From Stenotrophomonas humi (lineage in GTDB: Bacteria > Pseudomonadota > Gammaproteobacteria > Xanthomonadales > Xanthomonadaceae), in the NCBI RefSeq assembly GCF_001431415.1, contig NZ_LDJI01000025.1, forward strand, positions 124,001 through 188,000: a stretch of DNA of 64,000 nucleotides, in the 5' to 3' direction. Every line of letters begins with the position of its first letter. Within the stretch, counting starts at the first letter, position 1. A model generated the notes under the pieces. That model had not been told where the DNA came from, did not search any database, and saw only the letters and a program-made list of their open reading frames with translations. Shown one piece after another: positions 28,381 through 38,229 of the stretch. The position numbers were made by a program, and so were the translations under genes.

Positions 28381-29592
28381 ATGAAAACTCTGGATATCGC
28401 GCCGTCAGGCCGCGGGCCAAAAGTGCTTTCGCTTGAAGGGCTGCGGGGTCTGGCAGCAGTAATTGTCGTGCTGTCGCACATTATGATGGAGTTTTTCCCC
28501 ACAGCTGCTGTGGGCCGTTTGCACGAGCAACATATTCCTCTCGAACAATGGCTTTACGATAGCCCATTCCGCGCCTTTTATGCCGGCTTCTTTGCGGTCT
28601 GCATCTTCTTCGTTTTGAGTGGCTATGTGCTGTCGCTCAAGTATCTGAAGACATTTGATAGCAATGTCATCAGTGACTCCATGGCGAAACGGTACTTCCG
28701 CCTGTTACCTGCGGTTCTGGCCTCCACCCTACTGATGGCCATCGCCGCCGGAATTCTGAATCAAATGCCGGCTGCCGCATGGCCAAGACATCTACTTTCT
28801 GCTGCACGCGAGGGCCTGTATGGAGGCTTCTTGTTTGGCGAGAATACTCATAATGCAGTCATTTGGACGATGCAGGTCGAATTGCTCGGATCGTTTGCAT
28901 TGTTCATCTATCTCTTGATGTTTGGGCGCTTTCGTTGGGGGTGGGTGGCAGGCGTCGTCCTATGTGCCGGGCTGATGGCACGACTGCCATTAATGGGCTA
29001 TTTCTTTGCGATGTTTATTTGTGGCGCATATCTGGGAAGGGCTGTGCGGTTTGCCAGCAATCCTGCAATTGCAGCCATTTTATTACTTGTCGGAATCTAT
29101 CTGGGCGGCTATGACAGCCCCTCCACCGCGTACCGGCAAGTTGTCGTATTGGCAAACACGCTGCAATTCGAGTACGGAATCGCCCTCAACTGGCCGGTTT
29201 TCATCCCTGGATTGGGAGCAGTACTAGTGGTTCTGTCATTGCTAGGTGGTAGCGTGATCAGCGCCCCCTTTGCCAGCCGTTTCTGCGTTTGGCTTGGGAA
29301 GATATCCTTCTCTTTGTATCTAACCCACACGCTGATCCTCATGGTGCTGAGTAAATGGCTTTTTGAATTGGCACTACCAACCACCAACTATGTCAGCGCT
29401 GCAATTTTCTCCGGGTTGACCTGTTTAATCCTGTCACTGTTAACCGCAGAATACTTTTATCGCATTTTCGACAAGCCATCTGTGGCATGGGCAAATCGAA
29501 TCGGCAGGAGCGCCGTAGAAGCATCCGCACCCCACACAGCACAACCGTCGGATACTCAACCTCTCGCAAGTTCACTCGTCAAAAATGGCTGA
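28381..29592 (+). CDS. Acyltransferase 3 family membrane protein (OafA/YrhL type), lower GC
   Basis: Integral membrane O-acyltransferase expected to acetylate a surface polysaccharide or other envelope glycan. The 403-aa product has the family N-terminus LSLEGLRGLAAVIVVLSHIMMEFF (catalytic His), VCIFFVLSGYVLSLKY, and about ten membrane segments, including LGKISFSLYLTHTLILMV near the C-terminus. Codon use is clearly more AT-rich than its neighbours, suggesting recent acquisition. ATG at 28381 is preceded by GGGGG as a ribosome site; ATG at 28369 would add four residues. Its target glycan is unknown. Confidence 0.85.
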   Translation: MKTLDIAPSGRGPKVLSLEGLRGLAAVIVVLSHIMMEFFPTAAVGRLHEQHIPLEQWLYDSPFRAFYAGFFAVCIFFVLSGYVLSLKYLKTFDSNVISDSMAKRYFRLLPAVLASTLLMAIAAGILNQMPAAAWPRHLLSAAREGLYGGFLFGENTHNAVIWTMQVELLGSFALFIYLLMFGRFRWGWVAGVVLCAGLMARLPLMGYFFAMFICGAYLGRAVRFASNPAIAAILLLVGIYLGGYDSPSTAYRQVVVLANTLQFEYGIALNWPVFIPGLGAVLVVLSLLGGSVISAPFASRFCVWLGKISFSLYLTHTLILMVLSKWLFELALPTTNYVSAAIFSGLTCLILSLLTAEYFYRIFDKPSVAWANRIGRSAVEASAPHTAQPSDTQPLASSLVKNG

Positions 29593-29792
29593 ATGGAGCA
29601 CCGCTTCCATGCAGCCACGGGCAGCACAACCGGCCATGTGAAAGCTTCATATGGCACCCGCCTAGACAGACGCCCCATCTCCCGCATCGACTGAGATATG
29701 CTCCCGTCAATAATGAGAACTCAGACGTAATTAATCCTATGAATCATTACAAGCGGTATGCTTCAAGCGTCATTTCATGCTCTGGAGTTTCA

Positions 29793-30182
29793 ATGCAGCT
29801 CCCATCTATTTTGCGCCGCCCCGCCGCCCTGATTGCCGCGCTTTCGCTGGTGCTGGCACTGGGCGCATGCGCAGGCCCGGCCCCGGAAGAACAGGAAGAA
29901 GCACTGGACAAGGCCCAGCAGGCCGCAACCGCTGCCGCCACACCCGATCCGGGCACCGCCGCCGCACCACCACCGCCGGCCAGCTGTGACGCCAGCCAGG
30001 TGCAGGGTCTGGTTGGCCAGGCATGGTCCGACGCACTGCAGGCGCAGGCCAAGGAAGACTCCGGCGCCAATGACGTACGCATGCTCAAGCCCAACCAGCC
30101 CGTGACCATGGAGTTCATCGGCGAACGCCTGAACATCGAAACCGATGACAAGGGCGTCATCACCGGCGTGCGTTGCGGCTGA
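29793..30182 (+). CDS. I78-family peptidase inhibitor, lipoprotein
   Basis: A 129-aa lipoprotein: signal peptide with lipobox LVLALGAC, an Ala/Glu/Gln-rich linker, then a Pro-rich stretch and the I78 domain. This contains CDASQVQGLVGQAWSDAL, VRMLKPNQPVTMEF and RLNIETDDKGVITGVRCG, where the two Cys form the family disulfide. Known I78 members inhibit serine peptidases such as subtilisins. ATG at 29793 follows a GGAG ribosome site; the open frame from 29487 is in AT-rich intergenic DNA and is rejected. Confidence 0.85.
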   Translation: MQLPSILRRPAALIAALSLVLALGACAGPAPEEQEEALDKAQQAATAAATPDPGTAAAPPPPASCDASQVQGLVGQAWSDALQAQAKEDSGANDVRMLKPNQPVTMEFIGERLNIETDDKGVITGVRCG

Positions 30183-30495
30183 ACAGGCCACCGCCAAAGC
30201 CTTGCCCCGCAAGGCTTTGGTTGCGCCAGCAACGATGTATTGCGGCGTTGCAACAACTGTGATTTAGTCGAACGCATCCGGTGACTTCAGGGTGCGCTCC
30301 AGGTAGAGCACACCATGTGCATTGGGTGAGCGCGAGGGCGCCAGCGCTGGTAAGCACGCCGTGATGGCGATGTGCACCGGCCTTTCCCCACCCAGCCGGA
30401 CGATGCAGGACGGCGCGCCTCACCCCCGTGTGCATGGCGTGTTTGGCGAGCGGGCATGAGTGTCGCCGCTCACCTGACATCGCTAAGAGGCACAG
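30183..30495. other. 313-bp region before gltB with a strong hairpin at its left end
   Basis: No gene is supported. The left end holds the terminator described separately. The rest should contain the gltB promoter; no convincing -35/-10 pair or riboswitch was identified. A likely gltB ribosome site (AAGAGG) lies just before 30496. Confidence 0.5.
30194..30220 (+). terminator. Perfect 12-bp hairpin after the I78 inhibitor gene
   Basis: CCAAAGCCTTGC and GCAAGGCTTTGG pair perfectly around a CCC loop, 11 bp after the stop codon. Only TT follows, so the U-tract is weak, but stem strength and position favour a terminator. Confidence 0.65.
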
Positions 30496-33400
30496 ATGGC
30501 CGCCGGTACACCGCAAGGGCTCTACGACCCGCAAGACGAACGCGACGCCTGTGGTTTCGGCATGGTCGCGCAGCTCGATGACCAGCCATCCCGTCTGTTG
30601 GTGGACACCGCCATCGCCGCGCTGTCGCGCATGACCCACCGTGGCGGTGTGGCCGCCGATGGGCTCACCGGTGACGGCTGCGGTCTGCTGCTGCGCAAAC
30701 CCACGGTGTTCCTGCGCCAGCTGGCCGAAGAAGCCGGCATCCGCATCGGCCCCAACTTCGCCGCCGGCGTGGTGTTCCTGCCGCACGATGCCGATGCCGC
30801 CCAGCGATGTCGCGACGAACTGGATGCCCAGCTGCGCAACGCCGGCTGCCATCCCCGTGGCTGGCGCGAAGTGCCTACCGATGCCAGCGTCTGCGGTGAA
30901 CTGGCCCGCGACACGTTGCCGAAGATCGAGCAGGTGTTTGTTGATGCCGACGCCAGCCAGAGCGCCGAACAGTTCGCACTGGCGCTGTTCCTGGCGCGCC
31001 GTCGCAGCGAACAGCAGCTGCGCGACATTGCCGATTACTACGTCACCACCCTCAGCCCGGATGCCATCAGCTACAAGGGCATGGTGCTGCCGGACAAGCT
31101 GAGCACGTTCTTCCCGGACCTGCAGCGCCACGAACTGGCGTCCAGCGTGGTGGTGTTCCACCAGCGCTTCTCCACCAACACGATGCCGCGCTGGCCGCTG
31201 GCGCATCCGTTCCGCCTGCTCGCCCACAACGGCGAGATCAACACCATCGAAGGCAACCGCCACTGGGCGCAGGCGCGCAGCAAGGTGTGGAAGACCCCGA
31301 AGTTCGACATCGCCGAGTTTGATCCGGTGATCTCGATGCACGGTTCCGATTCGCAGAGCATGGACAACATGCTGGAGCTGATGGTGGCCGGTGGCATGGA
31401 GCTGATCCAGGCGCTGCGCATCCTGGTGCCGCCGGCAACGCAGTCGCTGGAGTTCAAGGACGCCGACCTGGCCGCGTTCTACGAGTTCTATGGCCTGAAC
31501 ACCGAGCCGTGGGACGGCCCGGCCGGCATCGTGGCCTGCGACGGCCGCTATGCGGCCTGCACGCTGGACCGCAACGGCCTGCGTCCGGCCCGCTGGATGC
31601 TGACCTCCGACCGCCACTTCCTGGTCGCGTCCGAAGCCGGCGTGTGGGAAGTCCCGGCCGAGCGCGTGGTGCGCAAGGGCAAGCTGGGGCCGGGCCAGAT
31701 GATGGCCATCGATCTCAAGCGCGGCGACCTGCTCGATTCGGATGCGATCGACCGCATCAACCGCGCACGTGCGCCGTACAAGCAATGGCTGCACCAGGGC
31801 GTGACCTATCTGCAGACCGAACTGATCGATCCGTCGCTGGCCGAAGAGCCGTTCGACGAGCCGACCCTGCGCAGTTACCACAAGCTGTTCCAGCTCACTT
31901 CCGAGGAAGTGGAGCAGGTGCTGCGGCCATTGGCCGAGATCGGCCAGGAGGCGACCGGCTCGATGGGCGATGACACGCCCATCGCCGTGCTCAGCCGCAA
32001 CACGCGGCCGCTGTACGACTACTTCCGCCAGGCTTTCGCGCAGGTCACCAACCCGCCGATCGATCCGCTGCGCGAAGAATGCGCGATGTCGTTGAGTACC
32101 CAGCTCGGCAAGGAAACCAACATCTTCCACGCCGGCCCGGAGACGGTGAACCACGTCATCCTCAACTCGCCGGTACTCAGCCAGCGCAAGCTGCGGCAGC
32201 TGTTGAAGATGGAGCAGTACGTCGACCGCAACCGTTTGATCGATCTGTCCTACAGCGTCGAGGAAGGGATCAAGGCCGGCATCGAACGCATCTGTGCGCA
32301 ATGCGAGCAGGCTGCACGCGATGGCGTGGTGATGCTGCTGCTGTCCGACCGCTACCCGGTGCCGGAACGGCCGATGGTGCATGCGTTGCTGGCCACCAGT
32401 GCGGTGCATCACCACCTCTCGCAGGTGGGCCTGCGCTGTGACGTCAACCTGATCGTCGAGACCGGCACCGCGCGCGATGCGCACCACATGGCCTGCCTGC
32501 TCGGCTTTGGTGCCACGGCGGTGTACCCGTACCTGGCCTACCAGACGCTGTTCGACATGGGCCGGCGCGGCATCCTGCAGCTGAAGAAGGGCGGTGAGGT
32601 TTCACAGATCGGTCGCAGTTACCGCAAGGGCATCTACAAGGGCCTGAGCAAGATCATCTCCAAGATGGGCATCTGCACCGTGGCCAGCTACCGCGGCGCG
32701 CAGTTGTTCGAGATCATCGGTCTTGATCCGGATGTGGTGCAGCTGTGCTTCCCCGATGCCACCGCGCGCATCGGCGGCGTCAACCTGGCACGGCTGGACA
32801 CCGAGGCGCAGGAACTCACCGTGCGTGCGTGGAACGAGCTGGCGCCGGCCGAAGTGGGTGGCCTGCTCAAGTACGTGCACGGCGGCGAATACCACATGTA
32901 CAACCCGGACGTGGTGCTGACGCTGCAGCGTGCCGCGCGTACCGGCAAGGCCGAGGATTGGCGCAAGTACATGGACGCGGTGCATTCGCGCCCGACCTCG
33001 GCGCTGCGCGATCTGTTGCAGCTCAAGCCGGCCGCCACGCCGATGCCACTGGATGAAGTGGAACCGGCCGAAGCACTGTTCAAGCGTTTCGACACCGCCG
33101 CCATTTCGCTGGGTGCGTTGTCGCCGGAAGCGCATGAGGCGCTGGCGATCGCGATGAACCGCCTCGGTGGTCGTTCCAACTCCGGCGAAGGCGGCGAAGA
33201 CCCGGTGCGTTACGGCACCGAGAAGCGCTCCAAGATCAAGCAGGTGGCCTCGGGCCGCTTTGGCGTCACCGCCGAATACCTGGTCAATGCCGAGGTGCTG
33301 CAGATCAAGGTCGCGCAGGGCGCCAAGCCCGGCGAAGGCGGCCAGCTGCCCGGCCACAAGGTCAACGAGCTGATCGCGCGGCTGCGTTATGCAAAGCCAG

Positions 33401-34950
33401 GCATCGGTTTGATCTCGCCGCCACCGCATCACGACATCTACTCCATCGAGGACCTGGCGCAGCTGATCTACGACCTCAAGCAGGTCAATCCGGAGGCGCT
33501 GGTGTCGGTGAAGCTGGTCTCGCATGCCGGCGTGGGCACGATTGCCGCCGGCGTGGTCAAGGCCGGTGCCGACCTGATCACCGTGTCCGGCCATGACGGC
33601 GGCACCGGTGCGTCACCGATCAGTTCGATCCGCTATGCCGGCGTGCCGTGGGAACTGGGCGTGGCCGAATCGCACCAGGCCTTGATCGGCAACGACCTGC
33701 GCAGCCGCACCATCCTGCAGACCGATGGTGGCCTGAAGACTGGCCTGGATGTGATCAAGGCAGCACTGCTCGGCGCCGACAGCTTCGGCTTCGGCACCGG
33801 CCCGATGATCGTGCTGGGCTGCAAGTACCTGCGCATCTGCCACCTCAACAACTGCGCCACCGGCGTGGCCACCCAGGACGAGCGCCTGCGCGAGGGCTAC
33901 TTCACCGGCCAACCCGAGCGTGTGGAGAACTTCTTCCGGTTGCTGGCCGAGGAAGTACGCGAGTGGCTGGCGCTGCTGGGCGCGCGTTCGCTGGACGAGA
34001 TCGTCGGTCGCACCGATCTGCTGGAGCAACTGGAAGTCTCGCCACGCGAAGGCGTCAAGGTGGATCTGTCGCGGTTGCTGGCGCCGGCGCGTTACGAAGG
34101 TTCGCACTGCGCTGCGCAGCGCCTGTACCAGTCGCCGGACAGCCTGGCCACGCAGATGGACAACCTGCTGGCCGATGCCATCGCGCACAAGCGCGGCGGC
34201 GAGCATCGCTTCCTGATCCACAACACCGACCGCTCGGTGGGCACGCGCTTGTCCGGCACCATCGCCCGCGCACACGGCAATCACGGCATGGTCGATGCGC
34301 CGCTGAACCTGCGCTTCCGTGGCACCGCCGGGCAAAGCCTGGGTGCATTCAACGTCGATGGCCTGAACCTGGAAGTGGAAGGCGAAGCCAACGACTACGT
34401 CGGCAAGGGCATGGCCGGCGGCCGGCTGGTGGTGCGTCCACCGCGCGGTGCGCGCTTCGAGGCCCGCAACACCGCCATCATCGGCAACACCTGTTTGTAC
34501 GGCGCCACCGGTGGCGAGCTGTTTGCCGCCGGCCGCGCCGGCGAGCGCTTCGGCGTGCGCAACTCCGGCGCACTGGCGGTGATCGAAGGTGCCGGTGACC
34601 ATTGCTGCGAGTACATGACCGACGGCATCGTCGCGGTGCTCGGCAAGGTTGGCCTGAACTTCGGCGCCGGCTTCACCGGTGGCCTGGCTTACGTGCTGGA
34701 TATCGACCGTGATTTCGTGGACCGCTACAACCACGAGCTGATCGACATCCACCGCATTTCGGCCGAAGGCTTCGAGAGCTACCGCCAGCACCTGCACACC
34801 CTGATCAGCCGTCATCGCGAGATGACCGGCAGCATCTGGGCGCAGCAGATCCTGGACGAGTTCCGCGACTACGTCGGCAAGTTCTGGCTGGTGAAGCCCA
34901 AGGCGGCCAGCATTGAATCGCTGGCTGCGGCGCTGCGCAACGCTGCATGA
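30496..34950 (+). CDS. gltB: Glutamate synthase (NADPH) large subunit GltB
   Basis: Makes glutamate from glutamine and 2-oxoglutarate. The 1484-aa product has an N-terminal glutaminase domain (about 19-430) whose nucleophile Cys19 lies in ERDACGFGMVAQ after a short propeptide. A central domain follows, then the FMN-binding synthase barrel (about 800-1180, with SGHDGGTGASPI) and the 3Fe-4S ligands CKYLRICHLNNC. The C-terminal GXGXG beta-helix domain contains GKGMAGGRLVV and GNTCLYGATGG. Full length. gltD follows after 217 bp of repeat DNA rather than closely as is usual. Confidence 0.97.
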   Translation: MAAGTPQGLYDPQDERDACGFGMVAQLDDQPSRLLVDTAIAALSRMTHRGGVAADGLTGDGCGLLLRKPTVFLRQLAEEAGIRIGPNFAAGVVFLPHDADAAQRCRDELDAQLRNAGCHPRGWREVPTDASVCGELARDTLPKIEQVFVDADASQSAEQFALALFLARRRSEQQLRDIADYYVTTLSPDAISYKGMVLPDKLSTFFPDLQRHELASSVVVFHQRFSTNTMPRWPLAHPFRLLAHNGEINTIEGNRHWAQARSKVWKTPKFDIAEFDPVISMHGSDSQSMDNMLELMVAGGMELIQALRILVPPATQSLEFKDADLAAFYEFYGLNTEPWDGPAGIVACDGRYAACTLDRNGLRPARWMLTSDRHFLVASEAGVWEVPAERVVRKGKLGPGQMMAIDLKRGDLLDSDAIDRINRARAPYKQWLHQGVTYLQTELIDPSLAEEPFDEPTLRSYHKLFQLTSEEVEQVLRPLAEIGQEATGSMGDDTPIAVLSRNTRPLYDYFRQAFAQVTNPPIDPLREECAMSLSTQLGKETNIFHAGPETVNHVILNSPVLSQRKLRQLLKMEQYVDRNRLIDLSYSVEEGIKAGIERICAQCEQAARDGVVMLLLSDRYPVPERPMVHALLATSAVHHHLSQVGLRCDVNLIVETGTARDAHHMACLLGFGATAVYPYLAYQTLFDMGRRGILQLKKGGEVSQIGRSYRKGIYKGLSKIISKMGICTVASYRGAQLFEIIGLDPDVVQLCFPDATARIGGVNLARLDTEAQELTVRAWNELAPAEVGGLLKYVHGGEYHMYNPDVVLTLQRAARTGKAEDWRKYMDAVHSRPTSALRDLLQLKPAATPMPLDEVEPAEALFKRFDTAAISLGALSPEAHEALAIAMNRLGGRSNSGEGGEDPVRYGTEKRSKIKQVASGRFGVTAEYLVNAEVLQIKVAQGAKPGEGGQLPGHKVNELIARLRYAKPGIGLISPPPHHDIYSIEDLAQLIYDLKQVNPEALVSVKLVSHAGVGTIAAGVVKAGADLITVSGHDGGTGASPISSIRYAGVPWELGVAESHQALIGNDLRSRTILQTDGGLKTGLDVIKAALLGADSFGFGTGPMIVLGCKYLRICHLNNCATGVATQDERLREGYFTGQPERVENFFRLLAEEVREWLALLGARSLDEIVGRTDLLEQLEVSPREGVKVDLSRLLAPARYEGSHCAAQRLYQSPDSLATQMDNLLADAIAHKRGGEHRFLIHNTDRSVGTRLSGTIARAHGNHGMVDAPLNLRFRGTAGQSLGAFNVDGLNLEVEGEANDYVGKGMAGGRLVVRPPRGARFEARNTAIIGNTCLYGATGGELFAAGRAGERFGVRNSGALAVIEGAGDHCCEYMTDGIVAVLGKVGLNFGAGFTGGLAYVLDIDRDFVDRYNHELIDIHRISAEGFESYRQHLHTLISRHREMTGSIWAQQILDEFRDYVGKFWLVKPKAASIESLAAALRNAA

Positions 34951-34961
34951 AGCCAGGAGCC

Positions 34962-34984
34962 CCTCTCCCGCAAGCGGGAGAGGG
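34962..34984. repeat. Dispersed palindrome after gltB
   Basis: CCCCTCTCCCGC and GCGGGAGAGGGG arms start 11 bp after the gltB stop, with the flank GGTTGGGGTGAGGG. It may attenuate transcription between gltB and gltD. Confidence 0.75.
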
Positions 34985-35005
34985 GTTGGGGTGAGGGCGC
35001 TTTGA

Positions 35006-36613
<1,608 letters not shown>

Positions 36614-37113
36614 GAGGTTCGGGAGCTTAGGGAGGAATGAGAGCTTTAGAAGCTATTTTAAAGCTGCCCTCACCCCTACCCCTCTCCCGTAAACGGGAGA
36701 GGGGATTGCTTCGATCTTTTCTTGCTTCGGTCTTGGCTCCGCTGCTTCGGCATGCGTCCGAAGCTAGGGCGCCAGAGCGCAGATAGTGCTTGCAGAAATC
36801 CCTTCTCCCGCAGGCGGGGTGAGGGCAAGCTGCTCGTGAGCCACTGGCTCACGCTTGGTCGAACGCCCAACGCTCCGTGTTGGGCCGGGGCGCGGAGCGA
36901 GGTGCCCCGTAGGGGCGGATGAGGGGGCTTCTACCCTGCTTCTGCTCTTCTCTGGCCCCCTCCATTCGGCTTTTATCAGCATCAAACCAGTGGCTTTCAA
37001 CGCAGCCACCGCACTCCCTGCATGACACCATCATCCTGCGCGCTTCTGCCGACGCACGGCACCTGTACGCCCGAAGGATGCGCGCCCGATGATTCTGCAA
37101 GGAGCCGCATCCG
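36614..37113. other. 500-bp region of repeats between gltD and the Ldh-family gene
   Basis: No gene is supported. It holds a CCCCTCTCCCGT palindrome (about 36673-36701, after CCCTCACCCC), a hairpin GCTTCGG/CCGAAGC at 36744-36764, and the right copy of the 122-bp inverted repeat. The last 190 bp precede the next gene and should hold its promoter; a candidate ribosome site (AAGGAG) lies near 37099. Confidence 0.6.
36800..36921 (-). repeat. 122-bp inverted repeat, right copy, downstream of gltD
   Basis: Exact reverse complement of 35019-35140. The two copies face each other across 1.66 kb containing only gltD. The outer flanks are unrelated, so the match is confined to a defined unit. Confidence 0.92.
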
Positions 37114-38148
37114 ATGATCCAGCTGTCTCTGGCCGACGCACGCACATTGGTCGCCACCATCCTCGCCAACGCCGGATTTTCCGAAGGCCACGTGCGGACG
37201 CTGACCGACACCATCGTCGCCGGTGAGCGCGATGGCTGCACCTCGCACGGCCTGTACCGCACGCTGGTCTGCGCGCACTCGCTGCGCACCGGCAAGGTCG
37301 ATGGCAACGCTTTGCCGCGCGTCCATGACCAGGCGCCGGCCATCGTCCGCGTCGATGCATGCGGCGGCTACTCGCTGCTGGCTTTCGAAGCTGGTCTTCC
37401 GCACCTGATTGAAAAGGCACGCCACAACGGCATCGCCGCGATGGCGATCAATCATTGCGTGCATTTCTCCGCGCTGTGGCCCGAAGTTGAACGCCTGACC
37501 GACGCCGGCCTCGTTGGCCTGGCCTGCAACCCCAGCCATGCCTGGGTCGCACCCAGCGGTGGCCGCGTGCCGTTGCTGGGCACCAATCCGTTCGCGTTTG
37601 GTTGGCCCCGGCCGGACAAGCCGCCTTATGTGTTCGACTTCGCCACCAGCGCGGTGGCGCGCGGCGAGATCGAGCTGCGGCGCCGCGCCGGTGAGTCGAT
37701 CCCCGAAGGCTGGGGCATCGATGCTGCAGGCAACGCCACCACCGATCCGCAGGCCATCGTCGATGGCGGCGCGATGCTGACCTTCGGTGACCACAAGGGC
37801 TCGGCGCTTTCAACGATGATCGAGCTGATCGCAGGCCCCTTGATCGGTGACCTCACCAGCCTGGAATCACTGCGCCACGATGGCGGTGCGGGAGGTTCGC
37901 CTTATCACGGCGAGCTGGTGCTGGCGCTGGATCCATCGCGCTTCATCAGCGGTGACCCTGCGCCGCACGCCGCACGTGCCGAAGCGCTGCTGGATGCCTT
38001 CGTGCCGAGTGGTGCGCGGCTGCCGTCGCAACGGCGCTATGAAGCCCGTGCCAGAAGCCGCGTGGAAGGTGTCCGCATTCCGGAGCAGTTGCATGCGGAG
38101 CTGGTGGCGCTGCGGGATGATCCTGCGATGCGGGTGATGCCGGGTTGA
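37114..38148 (+). CDS. Ldh/DpkA-family NAD(P)-dependent oxidoreductase
   Basis: A 344-aa member of the malate/L-lactate/ureidoglycolate dehydrogenase family, which also includes delta1-piperideine-2-carboxylate / delta1-pyrroline-2-carboxylate reductase (DpkA). Family motifs: ERDGCTSHGLYR (catalytic His region), NHCVHFSALWPEVE, GTNPFAFGWPR and FGDHKGSALSTMIELIAGPL, the last being DpkA-like. A role in proline, hydroxyproline or lysine-derived cyclic imine metabolism fits the nearby hydroxyproline operon, but that operon is 16 kb away and on the other strand. Malate or lactate dehydrogenase activity is the alternative. Confidence 0.85.
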   Translation: MIQLSLADARTLVATILANAGFSEGHVRTLTDTIVAGERDGCTSHGLYRTLVCAHSLRTGKVDGNALPRVHDQAPAIVRVDACGGYSLLAFEAGLPHLIEKARHNGIAAMAINHCVHFSALWPEVERLTDAGLVGLACNPSHAWVAPSGGRVPLLGTNPFAFGWPRPDKPPYVFDFATSAVARGEIELRRRAGESIPEGWGIDAAGNATTDPQAIVDGGAMLTFGDHKGSALSTMIELIAGPLIGDLTSLESLRHDGGAGGSPYHGELVLALDPSRFISGDPAPHAARAEALLDAFVPSGARLPSQRRYEARARSRVEGVRIPEQLHAELVALRDDPAMRVMPG

Positions 38149-38172
38149 GCTGAGCCCTGGAAGCGGCCCTCA

Positions 38173-38198
38173 CCCCAACCCCTCTCCCGCTAGCGGGA
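38173..38198. repeat. 26-bp perfect palindrome between converging genes
   Basis: CCCCTCTCCCGCT and AGCGGGAGAGGGG form a perfect palindrome with the usual CCCTCACCCC flank, in the 81-bp gap between two converging genes. It is likely to serve as a bidirectional terminator. Confidence 0.75.
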
Positions 38199-38229
38199 GA
38201 GGGGCTCCGGTTGCAGGGCATCAGGCCGC

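Noticed and set aside
30160..32487. Minus-strand open frame of 775 codons antisense to gltB
   Set aside because: Shadow frame; gltB is full length with all functional motifs.
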